A DNA stretch of 64,000 nt from Charina bottae (GCA_023362775.1 JALMGJ010000004.1:82889798-82953797); one strand, 5' to 3'; counted from the stretch's first letter, positions 52,198 to 63,170 are shown. Notes: generated by a model not told the origin, from the letters alone. Translations and numbers: made by a program.

Positions 52198-52746
52198 GAG
52201 CTTTCCAAACTTTTCATGTTGGTGACACACTTTTTAGACATGCATCATTTCACGACACACTCTTACAGCAGAGCACAAAGCAGGCACTAGGACCTGTGTG
52301 GAATCACAGCAGGTTTGGAGGCAGCAAGGCACAAGGCAGGCACTAGGACCTGCGCGGAATCCTGGCAGGGCAGGTTTGGAGGCAGCAGGGCACAAGGCAG
52401 GCACTAGGACCTGTGCGGAATCCTGGCAGGGCTCAGAGGCAGCAGCAGCTGCGACACACCCAGACACTGCAGCTGACACACTAACGTGTCCAGACACACA
52501 GTTTGGAAAGCTATGGTCTATAATTTAGGTAGAGACCTAGCTGGGAATCATTGAGCATCTGAGCTAGGGATCTGGTTGTAAATAATTTTCAGACTTTCAG
52601 GGATACCTTATCTGCCTTTTGTAGAGAAGAAATTTAAAATAAGCAAAGAGTTTTACAGGGCTTGTGAGACCACAACATAGATATATACTGTAACTATTGC
52701 TTCATATATTGACATCTCATACCTTCTATTATTATATGTACGTATG

Positions 52747-52747
<1 letters not shown>

Positions 52748-52790
<43 letters not shown>
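52748..52790 (+). repeat. TG microsatellite
   Basis: About 20 TG units. Confidence 0.97.
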
Positions 52791-52929
52791 ATATAAAATA
52801 AACTCCCATCAATCTATTAGAATAAACTCTTATTCTAATAATTATTTCATTATCTTGGACTATTAGAATCCATAGTACATTTATATTCATTGTTAACATA
52901 CTGCACTCATGCTTCAATATTTACTCTGC

Positions 52930-53180
52930 TTAGTGGTTTCGGCCCTTGCCAACATATCTGGCAGAGTGGGTATGCTCTGGGTGCTCTTGATAAAACGTCA
53001 TCTGGCAGGTCCCTAGAAGTATGCCTTCTCTGTCATGGTCCTTGTCCTGTGGAACAGTCTGCTCCCTGAAATACTGACAGCCCTACTCTATGGGCTTTTT
53101 GCAAGGCTGTGAAGACCTGACTCTTCCCCCAGACATTAGGATCAGGATGTTAGCATGTACTGTATGTGTCTAGTGGTTTC
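52930..53180 (+). mobile_element. Old CR1/L2-type LINE, C-terminal remnant
   Basis: GGCAGAGTGGGTATGCTCTG, then CTATGGGCTTTTTGCAAGGC TGTGAAGACCTGACTCTTCC, matches in order the end of the CR1/L2 protein (GRxxMLRxP, AxWNxLPxE, FxKxLKTWLxxxA), heavily decayed. Confidence 0.6.
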
Positions 53181-53470
53181 GTATTTTTATTGAGCCTTGA
53201 TGAAGTTTTATTTTTTTTAATGAACTTCTCTGTTTTTATTTTGTTTGGCACCCAGAGTTTCTTGGATAGATGAATGGGCATATAATCTGGATGGATGGAG
53301 AAATAAATATTTTTCCCCTTTTTGACAAAAGGCAACTGATTAAAGTGCCCATAATTTCACCTATTTCTTCTGATAGGGTTTATAGGACAAAGCACTATTT
53401 TTAAATATTCTATATGGAGAGGAAATATGTCTATGTCCTCTTCCTGAAATAATGCTACTTTTTTTCCCCA
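53181..53470. other. No recognisable gene
   Basis: AT-rich sequence that may include the decayed 3' untranslated part of the preceding LINE; no coding signal. Confidence 0.4.
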
Positions 53471-53637
53471 CCCTAGGACAGTGATGGTGAACCTTTTCGG
53501 CTTGGAATGTCAAAAAATGGGAAAATGCTTAACTTAACTTTTCTGGCGTGTCACACATACACCCCCCCCCAACAAAAGAGAAGCAATTCTTTACATCTTC
53601 ATTTATTTTTTAAAAAATTATTCTTATTGACCCTTCG

Positions 53638-53704
53638 TGCAAAGCCAGTTCCTGGAGAAGCCACTTGCAAATTGCAAGTGGCTTCTCCAGGAACTGGCTT
53701 TGCA
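53638..53704. repeat. Perfect 67-nt palindrome (33-bp arms, 1-nt spacer)
   Basis: The left arm TGCAAAGCCAGTTCCTGGAG... is the exact reverse complement of the right arm ...CTCCAGGAACTGGCTTTGCA, separated by a single A at 53671. A diverged third copy of the right-arm sequence lies at 53785-53817 (TTGCAAGCGGCTTCTGCAGG). Confidence 0.97.
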
Positions 53705-53943
53705 TGAAGCCAGCAAAAGCACGCCCCTTCACACAAAGTCACCCTTTCGCACTAAGGCATGCCCCTTCACACCCCTTTGCACAAATTGCAAGCGGCTTCT
53801 GCAGGAACCGACTTTGCTTAAGAGGGAGCAAGAAGATGGCAAGGTGAGCTGGGGCAGTGGAGGGCGGGGCAGCAGGGTTCTTGGAGGTGGCAAGGGTGAC
53901 TGCAGCTGGGACTGGGCTGGGGTGGCTGTGGCTTCCCAGGGCA

Positions 53944-53987
53944 TGGCAAGCAGCCCCAGAGCCACATGGTTCTGGGGCTGCTTGCCA
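53944..53987. repeat. Palindrome with 20-bp arms
   Basis: TGGCAAGCAGCCCCAGAGCC and GGTTCTGGGGCTGCTTGCCA are reverse complements except for one position, with a 4-nt loop (ACAT). Confidence 0.95.
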
Positions 53988-54192
53988 CCCCACAAGGCAG
54001 GGTGAAGGGTGGACAAAAGGACAGAGATGGGGGGGGAGAAGTGTGGGGGGGGTTGCAGGGCCTTTTGTTCATTCAGTTTCTTTGTTAACTCAAACAGGGA
54101 GAATAGTTGTTGTCAGGTGTTGGTGAATGCTGTTGTGTTACCCAAAACTTCATGGCCATTTGTGTCATAGGGTTGCCATCACTGCCCTAGGA

Positions 54193-54660
54193 TTTCAGTT
54201 AGATATAATTCAGAAAACAAAACTGTATTCTTTTGCATATGTTGACCACATAGCAACATATGACTGGAATGAACCGTCTACCAATCAAAGCCATGTTCTC
54301 TAAAATGTGTATGTGTGAGAGAGACAGAGAGAGACTTCAATGAGGTAACTTGCAATTAACTTGAGATATATACATGTACTGAATAATTTAAGGAGAAACC
54401 AACTTAAAACAGATCAGTTGAACTGAGGAAAAGGATATTGAATGAATTGTTTGGGACACAGAAAAACAAAATTTCCATACTACATTATTTTATAGGTATC
54501 GTCAGCTTTCCCATTATGATTATCATATTAATTGAGTGGTAAACATCTTCACTTGAAATCAGGATCTATAAAAGTATTGTCTACCTATTTTGAGGAAAAG
54601 ATATATGTGCATGTATGTATGTCTCATCCATGTATGGTTTGTTCCAGTAGCTCACTTATC
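54193..54660. other. No recognisable gene
   Basis: AT-rich sequence; a short GA repeat lies near 54316-54332. Confidence 0.5.
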
Positions 54661-54684
54661 ATCAGATTGGCCTGGTTCCCCAAC

Positions 54685-54772
54685 ATTTGTATAGCAACTG
54701 CCCAGAGTCATTGCTATATGAGATGGGCAGTGAAGAAATATAATAAATAAATAAATAAATAAATAAATAAAT
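54685..54772 (+). mobile_element. CR1/L2 LINE 3'-tail fragment
   Basis: AACTGCCCAGAGTCATTGCT, ATATGAGATGGGCAGTGAAG and a long AAATAAAT tract match the family's 3' end. Confidence 0.75.
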
Positions 54773-54976
54773 ATTTGGCATGGACCTTGTTAATCCAAGT
54801 GATGTCCAAGCTGGCATGGCTCCCTTGGTTTGTGTCACTCTCATATCCAAGGTAGGCAGGTAAAGTTTTAGGGGCTCTTTGCCCCAGGACCCCTACTGGT
54901 AAGGTAGGTACCAACCAGGATTTGAACCACGGTCTCCTGTGTCAAAGGGTAGCACTCTAATCACTACACTATCCAA
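54773..54976 (-). mobile_element. tRNA-derived SINE, second family
   Basis: On the minus strand GGATAGTGTAGTGATTAGAG TGCTACCC is an A-box-bearing tRNA-like head and GGTTCAAATCC (about 54916-54926) is a B box. The body (GGTACCTACCTTACCAGTAG; GGCAAAGAGCCCCTAAAACT) differs from both the CORE-SINE and the BovB-tailed SINE. It lies immediately left of R4 sequence. Confidence 0.65.
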
Positions 54977-55745
54977 CCAGGATGAGGAGGCAACAAAGAA
55001 AGCAACACCAAGTACCAGCAAAGGATAAGACAGGTCCTGAATAGCCAGCTCAATGGGAAGAACAAGATCCATACCATCAACACGTACGCCCTGCCAGTCA
55101 TCAGATATCCTGCTGGTATAGTGAGCTGGTCAAAGGAGGACATGGAGGTCACTGATGTGTAAACCCAGAAGCTCTTCACAATGTATGGAAGTTTCTACCC
55201 CAAGTCCAACACCCAGAGATTGTACACCAGCCGTAAAGAGGGCAGGCAGGGTTCGGTGAGTGTCAAAGCCACTCCTGGATGAAACCCAGAGCATCCAGGA
55301 GTACATCAGTAGGATGGCACCTAAAGATGAGCTGCTGAAAGAATGCCTGAGGCAGCAGCAGACATGGAAGGAAGATCAAGCAGAGGAAGTGCCATGGCAA
55401 GACAAGACCCTGCATGGGACCATTGACAGACAGCTGAGGTGGCTGACCTTGGGAAACCTGACCAGTGGATGGAAAGGGCTGGACTAAAAACAGCACTGAG
55501 GCACTGATCATAGCAGCAGAAGAACAGGCACTAAGCACCCGATCCATAGAAGCAGGGATCTACCACACTAGACAGGACCCAAGGTGCAGACTGTGCAGAG
55601 AGGCCTCAAGACAGTCCAACACATAGTGGCAGGGTGGTAACATGCAGGCAGGAACAGCATACACTGAACGGCACAACCAAGTAGCTGGAATTGTGTACAG
55701 GAACATCTGCACAGTGTATGGGCTAGATCCTCGAAAGTCCAGATG
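54977..55745 (+). mobile_element. R4/Dong-type LINE, region between RT and nuclease, degraded
   Basis: Plus-strand blocks in order: VLNSQLNGKNKIHTINTYAL PVIRYPAG (about 55036-55115), TQKLFTMYGSFYPKSNTQRL (55164-55225), IQEYISRMAPKDELLKECLR (55292-55350), LIIAA.EQALSTRSIEAG (55500-55560), the zinc knuckle CRLCREAS (55584-55607) and a trace of the segment before the nuclease. The downstream part overlaps the copy at 43.4-44.7 kb and fills in the section deleted there. It ends at about 55745 before the PD-(D/E)xK region. Stops and frameshifts are frequent. Confidence 0.85.
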
Positions 55746-56614
55746 GCAGATTCCACAGAAGGTTTGAATCTCTCCTACATGTAAAAGTATTTTCTTTTTT
55801 AATTCAGACTTTTCTATAATTTATATCTGAGAGATTCACCTAGTTTATTGTGGAAATTTCATTTATAACTATTGGAGTGTTCTCAGTTTTGTTTTGTTTT
55901 TAATTTAAATGACTGCTTACATTCAGCTATGAATTATTCTGGCACGTAAAAAATATATTGCATTTACTATTGTAGTGTATAGCTAATGAGCACTACCAAA
56001 AATAGTACAAGAATGCAAGTCATTAAATTATTGCTCCCAGTCTCATGATGATTATGGTTAATAGGGCAATCAAATCCTGCTGTATTGTTCTTAACTACAT
56101 GGCTGTTTGGTGGGAAGCATACATTTTCATTATATAAAGACTTATGGGAAGAAGAAGAATGTAATCAGTATTAATGTCCTGGAGTCTAATTTAAATACTA
56201 GCTTAGTCACCATCTCATCCAACTATTAAAAGGAAAACCATTTTATTTAAAAGAAAGACAAAAATCTTAAACAGTACATCTTCAACTGGACATTAATTTA
56301 ACTTTAAAACAGAAAATACAATGTGAAACTATAACATTGTTGACTCCCTTAGAACTGGTTCACAAACTTGCATACTGCCTGCATTTTCCTCCCATCATTT
56401 AAAAGCCAATAAAGGAATTTGAACATAAAGTGACATGCAAGTTATGCTTATAGCTTTATGATTTATATCATTTCATTTATATCATCATTTTGATATCTAC
56501 TGGTGGCTGAATCATAGTTGGCAGAAGCAAAAGATGCTTCTCTATGGCAGTTCCCACAATATTGAAGCTCCTCACCCAAGAATCTTCAGATCTTTGTTTC
56601 CACACATTAAAACA
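55746..56614. other. No recognisable gene
   Basis: AT-rich DNA without coding or repeat signature. Confidence 0.5.
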
Positions 56615-56625
56615 ATTCTGATGCT

Positions 56626-57572
56626 TGAATTTGAAATAGAATTATGTACAAATGGTGAACATGGTATTGCTAAAATGCATAAACTTTTATTGAGATTTGA
56701 AACAGAAGAACAAGTAAAAGAATGTATGATAAATTGGGCCAATTTTTTTGGTTTTAACATATAAATGGAACAATGGGAGAATATGTGGATGAAAGGACTG
56801 AAATTTACATTATATTATAATCTTAAAGAGATTTTTTAATAAAATTATGTATCATTAGTATTTGTCACTGGAAAAATTGTCTAAAATGTATAAAGGTCCT
56901 TTGAATCCATGCTGAAAATATGAACAAGAGAAGACTTTTTATCAGGTTTGGTGGACATGTATAAAAGCTAAAAAAATGGATTCAAATACATACATTAATA
57001 CAGAAGATTTTGAAGATGAATATACAACTGAAGCCAGAGATATTTCTTTGGAGACTGATTGATAAAGAGGTAGAAAAAAACTTATGGAACTTTGTTTTTA
57101 TATATGATAACAGCCATGAGACTTTTATATGCACAATGGTGGAAAGGTTTGACAATACCCACAATGGAAGAGTGGATCATGAAGATGATGGAGCTTGCTG
57201 AGATGGCTAAATTGACAGCCTTGATTAGAGAAAAGACACTGATTAAGTTTAATGCCAATTGGAAACCCCTTTTGGACTTTTTGCCTGTAACAGAAGATTT
57301 GATGATTATAAAAAATACTAGATGATAGAAAAAAATGAAAGTTATGTTGTAACCTTAGAGTAAGAATCCAATTTAAATTTTTATCTATAACTGTTGTAAA
57401 AGAAAATTGGAAGTCATTTTTTTTATATTTCTTTTTTCTTTCTTTATTTTCTGCACTTTTGGGCTTTGTTTTTTTCTTTCTTTACTTTTTCTCTTTTTCT
57501 TAGCTTAAACATTAGTTTCTGTTCGTTTTTATCTTTCTTGTTTAAAAATGTAATAAAGTTATTATAAAAAAG
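56626..57572 (+). mobile_element. L1 LINE, 5'-truncated, with 11-bp duplication
   Basis: ATTCTGATGCT stands at 56615-56625 and at 57573-57583, a perfect target duplication. The insert encodes the ORF2 C-terminal end: FEIELCTNGEHGIAKMHKLL, RFETEEQVKECMINWA and, after frame breaks, MRLLYAQWWKG, EWIMKMMELAEMAKLTALIR and FNANWKPLLDFLPV. The 3' untranslated part is T-rich with TTGGAAGTCA and ends in AATAAAGTTATTATAAAAAA. It is homologous to the L1 copies at 33.4 and 45.7 kb. Confidence 0.93.
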
Positions 57573-57583
57573 ATTCTGATGCT

Positions 57584-58034
57584 AATTATGAATATACACT
57601 CAAACTCATTACCATCTATTTTAGTACTGTTAAATCACATGATGACGATGAAATTACTGGCAACCAGACATATCTTGGTGCCCGGGACAGTACTAATAAA
57701 CTATACAATATCTGCAGTATAAAGTTTTCAGAAATAATTGATGTTTTCCACTTTTTATCCTATTGAGATTTTTTATCTACAGGCATTCGAAGTAAAAATA
57801 GAAAGGAAAATACTCCCTCTTTATTTCTCTGTCATTGCTTGCCTTTCCAAACTGGAAAACTGATATGCTAAGGCTCTCCCCTTCAGTTACAGGAACAATA
57901 GAATACTTCCTCTTTTTCTCTACTATGATGGCTGAAATATCAAACATACAGGCTTTTTCTCAGACCATGTAACTTCCTTTATACACTTGCCTAGATATTA
58001 TTCTTAATGGATTTGTTTCTACTCATACACATAT
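57584..58034. other. No recognisable gene
   Basis: AT-rich DNA; nothing recognised. Confidence 0.5.
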
Positions 58035-58272
58035 GAGAGCCAGTTTGGTCTAGTGGTTAAGGCAATGGGCTAGAAACCAGGAGACTATGAGTTCTAGTCC
58101 CGCATAAGGCATGAAAGCCAGCTGGGTGACCTTGGGCCAGTCACACACTCTCAGCCCAACTCACCTCACAGGGTTGTTGTTGTGGGGAAAATAGGAGGAG
58201 GAAGGAGTATTTGGTATGTTCGCCGCCTTGAGTTATTTATAAAAATAATAAAGGCGAGATAGAAAATAATTA
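58035..58272 (+). mobile_element. MIR-like CORE-SINE, copy 4
   Basis: Complete head (GAGAGCCAGTTTGGTCTAGT), core (GGTGACCTTGGGCCAGTCAC) and tail (CGCCTTGAGTTATTTATAAA, AATAAAGGCGAGATAG), the best match to copy 1. Confidence 0.92.
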
Positions 58273-58373
58273 AATTAAAAACTATACTTTGCTAAATATG
58301 GACCAATAAGAAAACTAATTAACAATGTTTTATTTTGCTAGTTTCTATTAATTTCATATATCAAACCTTCCTT

Positions 58374-60109
58374 ACTTCCTGTGGGGACATGGCAGACTGA
58401 ACAGCTGTGCTCACGTGCTCCATGGGCAGAACTGACAATGCGGTAGTTTTTTTGGGTTCAGGCAGGTTTTTCCTGATGCCCTGGAGTGTTTTTCTGGAGA
58501 AAGAAAATACTCAGAATCATCCCATCTGTCCTCCAGAACGGTGTCTTGCAGCCAGAGGATTGTAAACAGTGTTTGTGCTAATCTGGTAAGAGATGCAGGG
58601 AGGCGGGGACGTCACCATTTCCAAGCTGCGCTGTAACCTTAAAGAGACATTAAGATTGGCACCCCATTTCTAAATCACCCAATTTATATATATTTAAATT
58701 TATGTACCCCAAGAGAAGCTTTTTACAGCAAGGAGAATCAATCTCTATTGGTGCTTATTGTTATTTTTTGGGATTAATTTTTGAAAATCTTTTTATATTT
58801 TGGCTTCTTTCCCATCCAAATACTAAGGAGGATTGAGACTAAATAATAATCTCCCTGTTATTATTTATGCACTGAATTTGAAGATTTTTATATTTTCCTA
58901 CACATTGAATCTGCTGTTTTGAATCTCCAGCTTTCTGCTGTTACTTTCCCTGGGGAGCTGCTTGTTATCATACTTTCACTTGTGTAAACACGTCTTGGTA
59001 ACTCCATTATCTACTAGTTTTGCTGGTTAAGTACCTAGGGAGTGCCATAATCTACTACATGAGACATGGAAGATTTCAAGCAGAGTTTCTCAGATTTCCA
59101 TTGAGACCTTAAACAGATTCTTGTCAAGTCATTATGTAAGATATTTGGGACAATGTAGAAAATATCAGCTCTAAAATATGTCATCTGGCTGGGGATGTTG
59201 TGGAAGAAATTGAAGAGCTTGACAACGATAGAAATGTTTTTACTGAGAGCAAGATTGAAGGTTCTGTTGAAATGCCAGATGACTGGACTGTCGAGTTGAA
59301 GAAATTAAAGGGACAGACCGAATTGCAAATCTTAAGTGAAATTGTCTTTCTGATGGAATGTTATGGGAAGGAAGGAGTCATTATCTATGGGAGTTTTTTT
59401 GCTGAGGAGTCGGAATCTTTAAGGGGGGCAGTTGGGCTGTCTAATTTCTTTATGAAAAATGCTTTGTGTGTACTGTGGAGATATGTAAGTGCTTTGGTTG
59501 ACTTTGAAGTGGGGTAAGGGTTTAAGGTTCATTTGAATTGCTTTCAGGGCTTGCTTGATTTCATTTCTTTCTAATGACTTGGATTAAGATTAATAAGGTA
59601 GAACAATAAATGCTTGGTTTTAGGTTTAGTTTTAGGTTTCATATGATTAAGATAGTTATAATTGTAGTATTATTAATTATAAGAGCAGACAATTTATATG
59701 CTTTTTAGTTTGATCTTTATTATAACAGACAGAAATGTATAGAATAATGGTAGGAAGGAAATAGTTAAATAAATGTTGTCTGGGGGGGAAGTTGATTAGG
59801 AGGTTTATATATTTCCTTTTCTTTTAATATAAAGGGAGGTAGCAATTGTATTTAGTGATTTTTATAATGTGCTAATGGAACGATTTGTAGAAATAATGTG
59901 ATTTTGGTTTGATATAGAGTAAGGGATTGATTATGGAAACTGCTGTAACTGTTGTTAAAAGTCAGAAGTCACCTCTTTATGTAATCCTTAAAAAAAGTAT
60001 TCTTCTGTTTTCACATCTTTTTAGTTTTTTTTCTTTTTCTTTTTGTAGTTTTTTGCTTTTTTGTAGTTTTCACTCTTGCTTGAAACCTAATAAAATTATT
60101 ATTAAAAAA
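58374..60109 (+). mobile_element. L1-tailed element without reverse transcriptase, 1.74 kb, 14-bp duplication
   Basis: ATCAAACCTTCCTT stands at 58360-58373 and again at 60110-60123, so the insertion is bounded exactly. The 5' end (58374-58630) is the most GC-rich part and looks like a promoter-bearing leader; the 3' end has AAAAGTCAGAAGTCACC, a T-rich stretch and AATAAAATTATTATTAAAAA, like the L1 copies. Between them lies a broken frame (59200-59517) and no endonuclease or RT motif. The copy at 2072-3447 is its relative in reverse orientation. Probably mobilised by L1 enzymes. Confidence 0.85.
59200..59517 (+). pseudogene. Frame of the RT-less element, conserved with the 2-kb copy
   Basis: A 105-codon frame starts MEEIEELDNDRNVFTESKIE and ends CVLWRYVSALVDFEVG. 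The copy at 2700-3030 (minus) has the same end and shared blocks such as GKEGVI.YG and SE.LRGAVGL..FF.K.AL, with one stop. Acidic residues dominate the first third. I recognise no domain. Upstream, an earlier ATG (about 59067) opens a short frame MEDFKQSFSDFH that stops before 59110, so the original frame was probably longer. Possibly the remains of an ORF1-like protein; function unknown. Confidence 0.45.
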
Positions 60110-60123
60110 ATCAAACCTTCCTT

Positions 60124-62938
60124 GTGTACAGCATTATATTTAAATAATATGGAGTGATAAAAATGATTTTATTTACCTTGGCTATAACACTGTTTCCTGG
60201 AATTAAAGGCACTATATTTCCTTCTCTTTTATCTATTTTATTACATACATTTCATTTTATTTCACAACATTAAAAAGGTTCTGTAGGAAGAGGATAACCT
60301 TGGGATAAATGATTAAACTATGACTTTCAGTCACTAACTTTGCGTTAAATAATTATGCACAGGTTGGAAATATTGGATATTTGGAAGTATTCCTAGTTTA
60401 AAGTCCCATATATGTTATAAGGATAGGAAAGTTTCTTATTTCCATAAAAACAGCAGTAATATCATTCTAACAATCAGTTTTAATTGCTTAGATAGATGAA
60501 TTACTTTTCTTTTCTCTTCTCTTCTTTTCTTTCCCCCTTTTTGGAAGCATTTCTAATCGGTTTTTCTTATAAGTAAGAAAGCATATGATATGTGAATCAT
60601 TGTCTGTGAATCCTTTAATATGTAATGAAATGCATTTTGTAATGTCAGGCACAATAAAAATAGAAACTTTAACATAATTTATTGGCTTTTGTGAAATTGG
60701 ATAGATGGAGACTAAGGACTTTGATAATTCCATTTTCTTCATGGAGTACTTTCCCCCCTTTATAATCAGTATCATAGTATCTACAATTCTTAACAACTTA
60801 AAGCTGCAATCCTAAACAGTTAATAACTGCCACTGAATTAAGTTTGTAGGATTGATTATGGATCACAATCTAGCACCATGAATGAAGAATTTTATGATCT
60901 TTGACCATAAATAAATAATATGAATCCTTATATTATTACCTTATATCAATAATATAGTTTATTAACTAGTAAGCACTATTGGCTCAAATAAGGTTTAGTT
61001 CTTAGTATACACATAAGGATGGTAAAGAATATATAGTAGTCTTATTTTGTGGAGTCCTTTTGTGGAGTCTCTTCGATTGGTAGTCTTATTTTAAAAGTGT
61101 ATAAGAATTCATCCTTAATATATATGCCATGTGCATTATATGACAGCTATACATTGAAAAGCCTATGTATTACATATGAAATTTCATCCTTAATTTTGCT
61201 TTCTCTTTAACTAATGTGTCACTTTAAAGTGTATACTTATTTCACATTCAAATCCTCTTAAAATGAGGATAGATTATGTGTTTAGAAGTATATGTTTTTC
61301 CTGTCAGCCTGTTAACAGTTCTTATGGAAACAGGAAAGTACAGCCGGTTACTTACATATAAAACCAAGCAAATATTCATTTCTGTGTTGATCATTTTCCA
61401 ATCATGAGCAGATATTCCACTGTTTCTTTGATGCTGCCAATTTCCATTTCCCTTATTAGTCACCGTGAATAACACACCTGTTCTCTAACTGATTTCATGG
61501 CAGTCCCTTATGTTTCTTATTGGATCCAGTCAGAGCTTTTGTCATTGAAATTTGATCCTTTAAAAAATAAATAAACAAAAGACCTAAAAATTCACCACTT
61601 GCTTCCGAATATTCCTGATTATAAGGATATTAAAGAAGTCTCATTGATATCAAAGGTGTAATATAAACAGGAGCTCCTTTATGATTATATGTACAGTAGG
61701 TAGTAATATGATATTATAGAAAAAATACCTGTTTTATATTCTAAAGGCCTCCTTCATGAAGCTATATATCCTTCTTACACTTCAACAATTTCTTTTTGTT
61801 TTTTCCACTAGATATGCACAAGGAGATTTATAAAAGCCAGCAAACATAAATATAATCAATTTACACCAGACACAAACAGAGAACTACTAGACAATGTGAT
61901 AATGCAGTGATAGCTTTATATCTAGCAACAGAATCACAAATTCCTGAGCTTTCATTTCCATAATTAAGAGGCTTCATTTATGGGTTAGGGATGAAACTAA
62001 TGTTGCAATAAGGATGGATAATCCAAAGTTTTTTTTATAATTCACGGAAGGGCAATTTGTTGTCATGGCTCTCATGAAGTCCCTGAACAGCTTTTTTGGT
62101 ACCCCAAAATTTTATCTGAAAGTATTACCAAGATTTAATGGCAAACCATTGAAATCATGGCTTTCCACCATTTTTATGCAAAAGCATTGCTGAAGGGTTG
62201 GAATTCACTTTAAAAGTTGCAATAAAACCACAAAATTACTTCTAAGAAGGGGAGGGGGGGACCTTAAGAAATACTGATTCCATTCACTTCAGCCTCACCA
62301 TGCCCATTTTTTTTTTTGTTGAACCACTCACTGTTGCCTTTGCTAACATTCCCTCTAAAACACCAGCTTGGCCTGCATCAGGTTGTCAGACCCTCCAATA
62401 TACAGTAACAAAACAGAATCCTGCAAAGGCTTGTCCCTTTGTTTTCAGAGTGTCTAGAGATATTCATCCATGTCCTGGCACAATGTTTTTGTCTCAGTTC
62501 CACTCAGTGGTGGTGGCATTGCCAAAGCATTTGATGATTACTAGGAATGGATGAGTTCCACAGCACCTTTAAAATGTAGCTAATGTTTTTAGGTATAGCT
62601 CCCTGCTTTTTTTAACATCTCAGTTTGTACTTCTATAAGTGCCACTAAAAATTAGTATAGAAAGTAGGGTACTAGTAAGATGGCCATAAATTGTATTTTA
62701 TATAGAACAGTTGTCTATTTGTAAGGTACTCTGAGATGACTGCCCTTTATTTGAAGGGGACTTTTCTGTTCAAGGCAAGACCAGTTTAAAGATAAAGCAC
62801 AATCAGAACGGATCATGGAGAATGAAACATGAATCAAACATGAATGCCTGCAAAATTGATTGAGTAGTCACACAGGTCATCTCATTCCAGTTGTTTCCTA
62901 TTATAAAAGAGATTTTTATGTTTAAGCTAGGGACAAAA
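60124..62938. other. AT-rich DNA, no supported gene
   Basis: No coding region or element recognised. Short frames at 60488-60796, 61248-61475 and 62300-62554 lack protein-like signatures I can name. Confidence 0.5.
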
Positions 62939-62939
62939 C

Positions 62940-63170
62940 CTAGCTGACTCTCACTGGCCACAGAGAGTTAGATAGGGTTGGATCTGCTTAGTACTCAGAT
63001 AGGAGACTATCAGGAAATCCCAAAGCAATAGGCTTGACTGGGAAATTGGGAAAAACAATTCTGAAATAAGGCAATGACAAATCATATCTCTATATTTACC
63101 AAGAAAAGTACATGACAGTATCCATGAAAATCATCAGGGTTCAAGCTCAATTTGAAAGGGACTTTATTGT
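62940..63170 (+). mobile_element. 5S-rRNA-derived SINE, degraded
   Basis: GGGTTGGATCTGCTTAGTAC TCAGATAGGAGACTATCAGG (62976-63015) then AATCCCAAAGCAATAGGCTT align with the 3' half of 5S rRNA (GGTTAGTACTTGGATGGGAG, then CTGTAGGCTT), including the internal promoter C-box region. The part after it (AAGGCAATGACAAATCATAT, AAGAAAAGTACATGACA) matches the typical body of squamate 5S-derived SINEs as I remember it. The 5' half of 5S is only weakly visible (62945-62975). A pseudogene of 5S rRNA alone would lack that body. Confidence 0.65.

Larger units (their letters stand above)
49915..52515. mobile_element. hAT element of the 48.5-kb family, split by an L1-like insertion
   Basis: The left end CAGAGCTTTCCAAACT (49915-49930) and right end CAGTTTGGAAAGCTATG... 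mirror each other as terminal inverted repeats with small differences (right end 52499-52515). Flanks GTCTACAA (49907-49914) and GTCTATAA (52516-52523) form an 8-bp duplication with one change. Without the insertion at 49934-52197 the element would be about 320 bp. The right part (52215-52500) holds tandem segments with CACAAGGCAGGCACTAGGAC, about 60 bp apart, three copies. Confidence 0.85.
53479..54184. mobile_element. Non-autonomous hAT element, 706 bp, with 8-bp duplication
   Basis: Ends CAGTGATGGTGAACC and GGTTGCCATCACTG are terminal inverted repeats with a small indel. CCCTAGGA flanks both sides (53471-53478 and 54185-54192), a perfect 8-bp duplication with a central CTAG. The interior is GC-rich and contains two long palindromes. 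Open frames on both strands overlap each other and carry no transposase motif. A different family from the two hAT elements with GCTTTCCAAACTG ends. Confidence 0.9.

Noticed and set aside
53637..54126. Five overlapping frames of 60-122 codons
   Set aside because: All lie inside the GC-rich hAT element, overlap on both strands, and include the palindrome; no transposase signature.
59200..59517. Host gene exon
   Set aside because: The frame lies within a retroelement bounded by a target duplication and recurs in a second copy at 2.7-3.0 kb.
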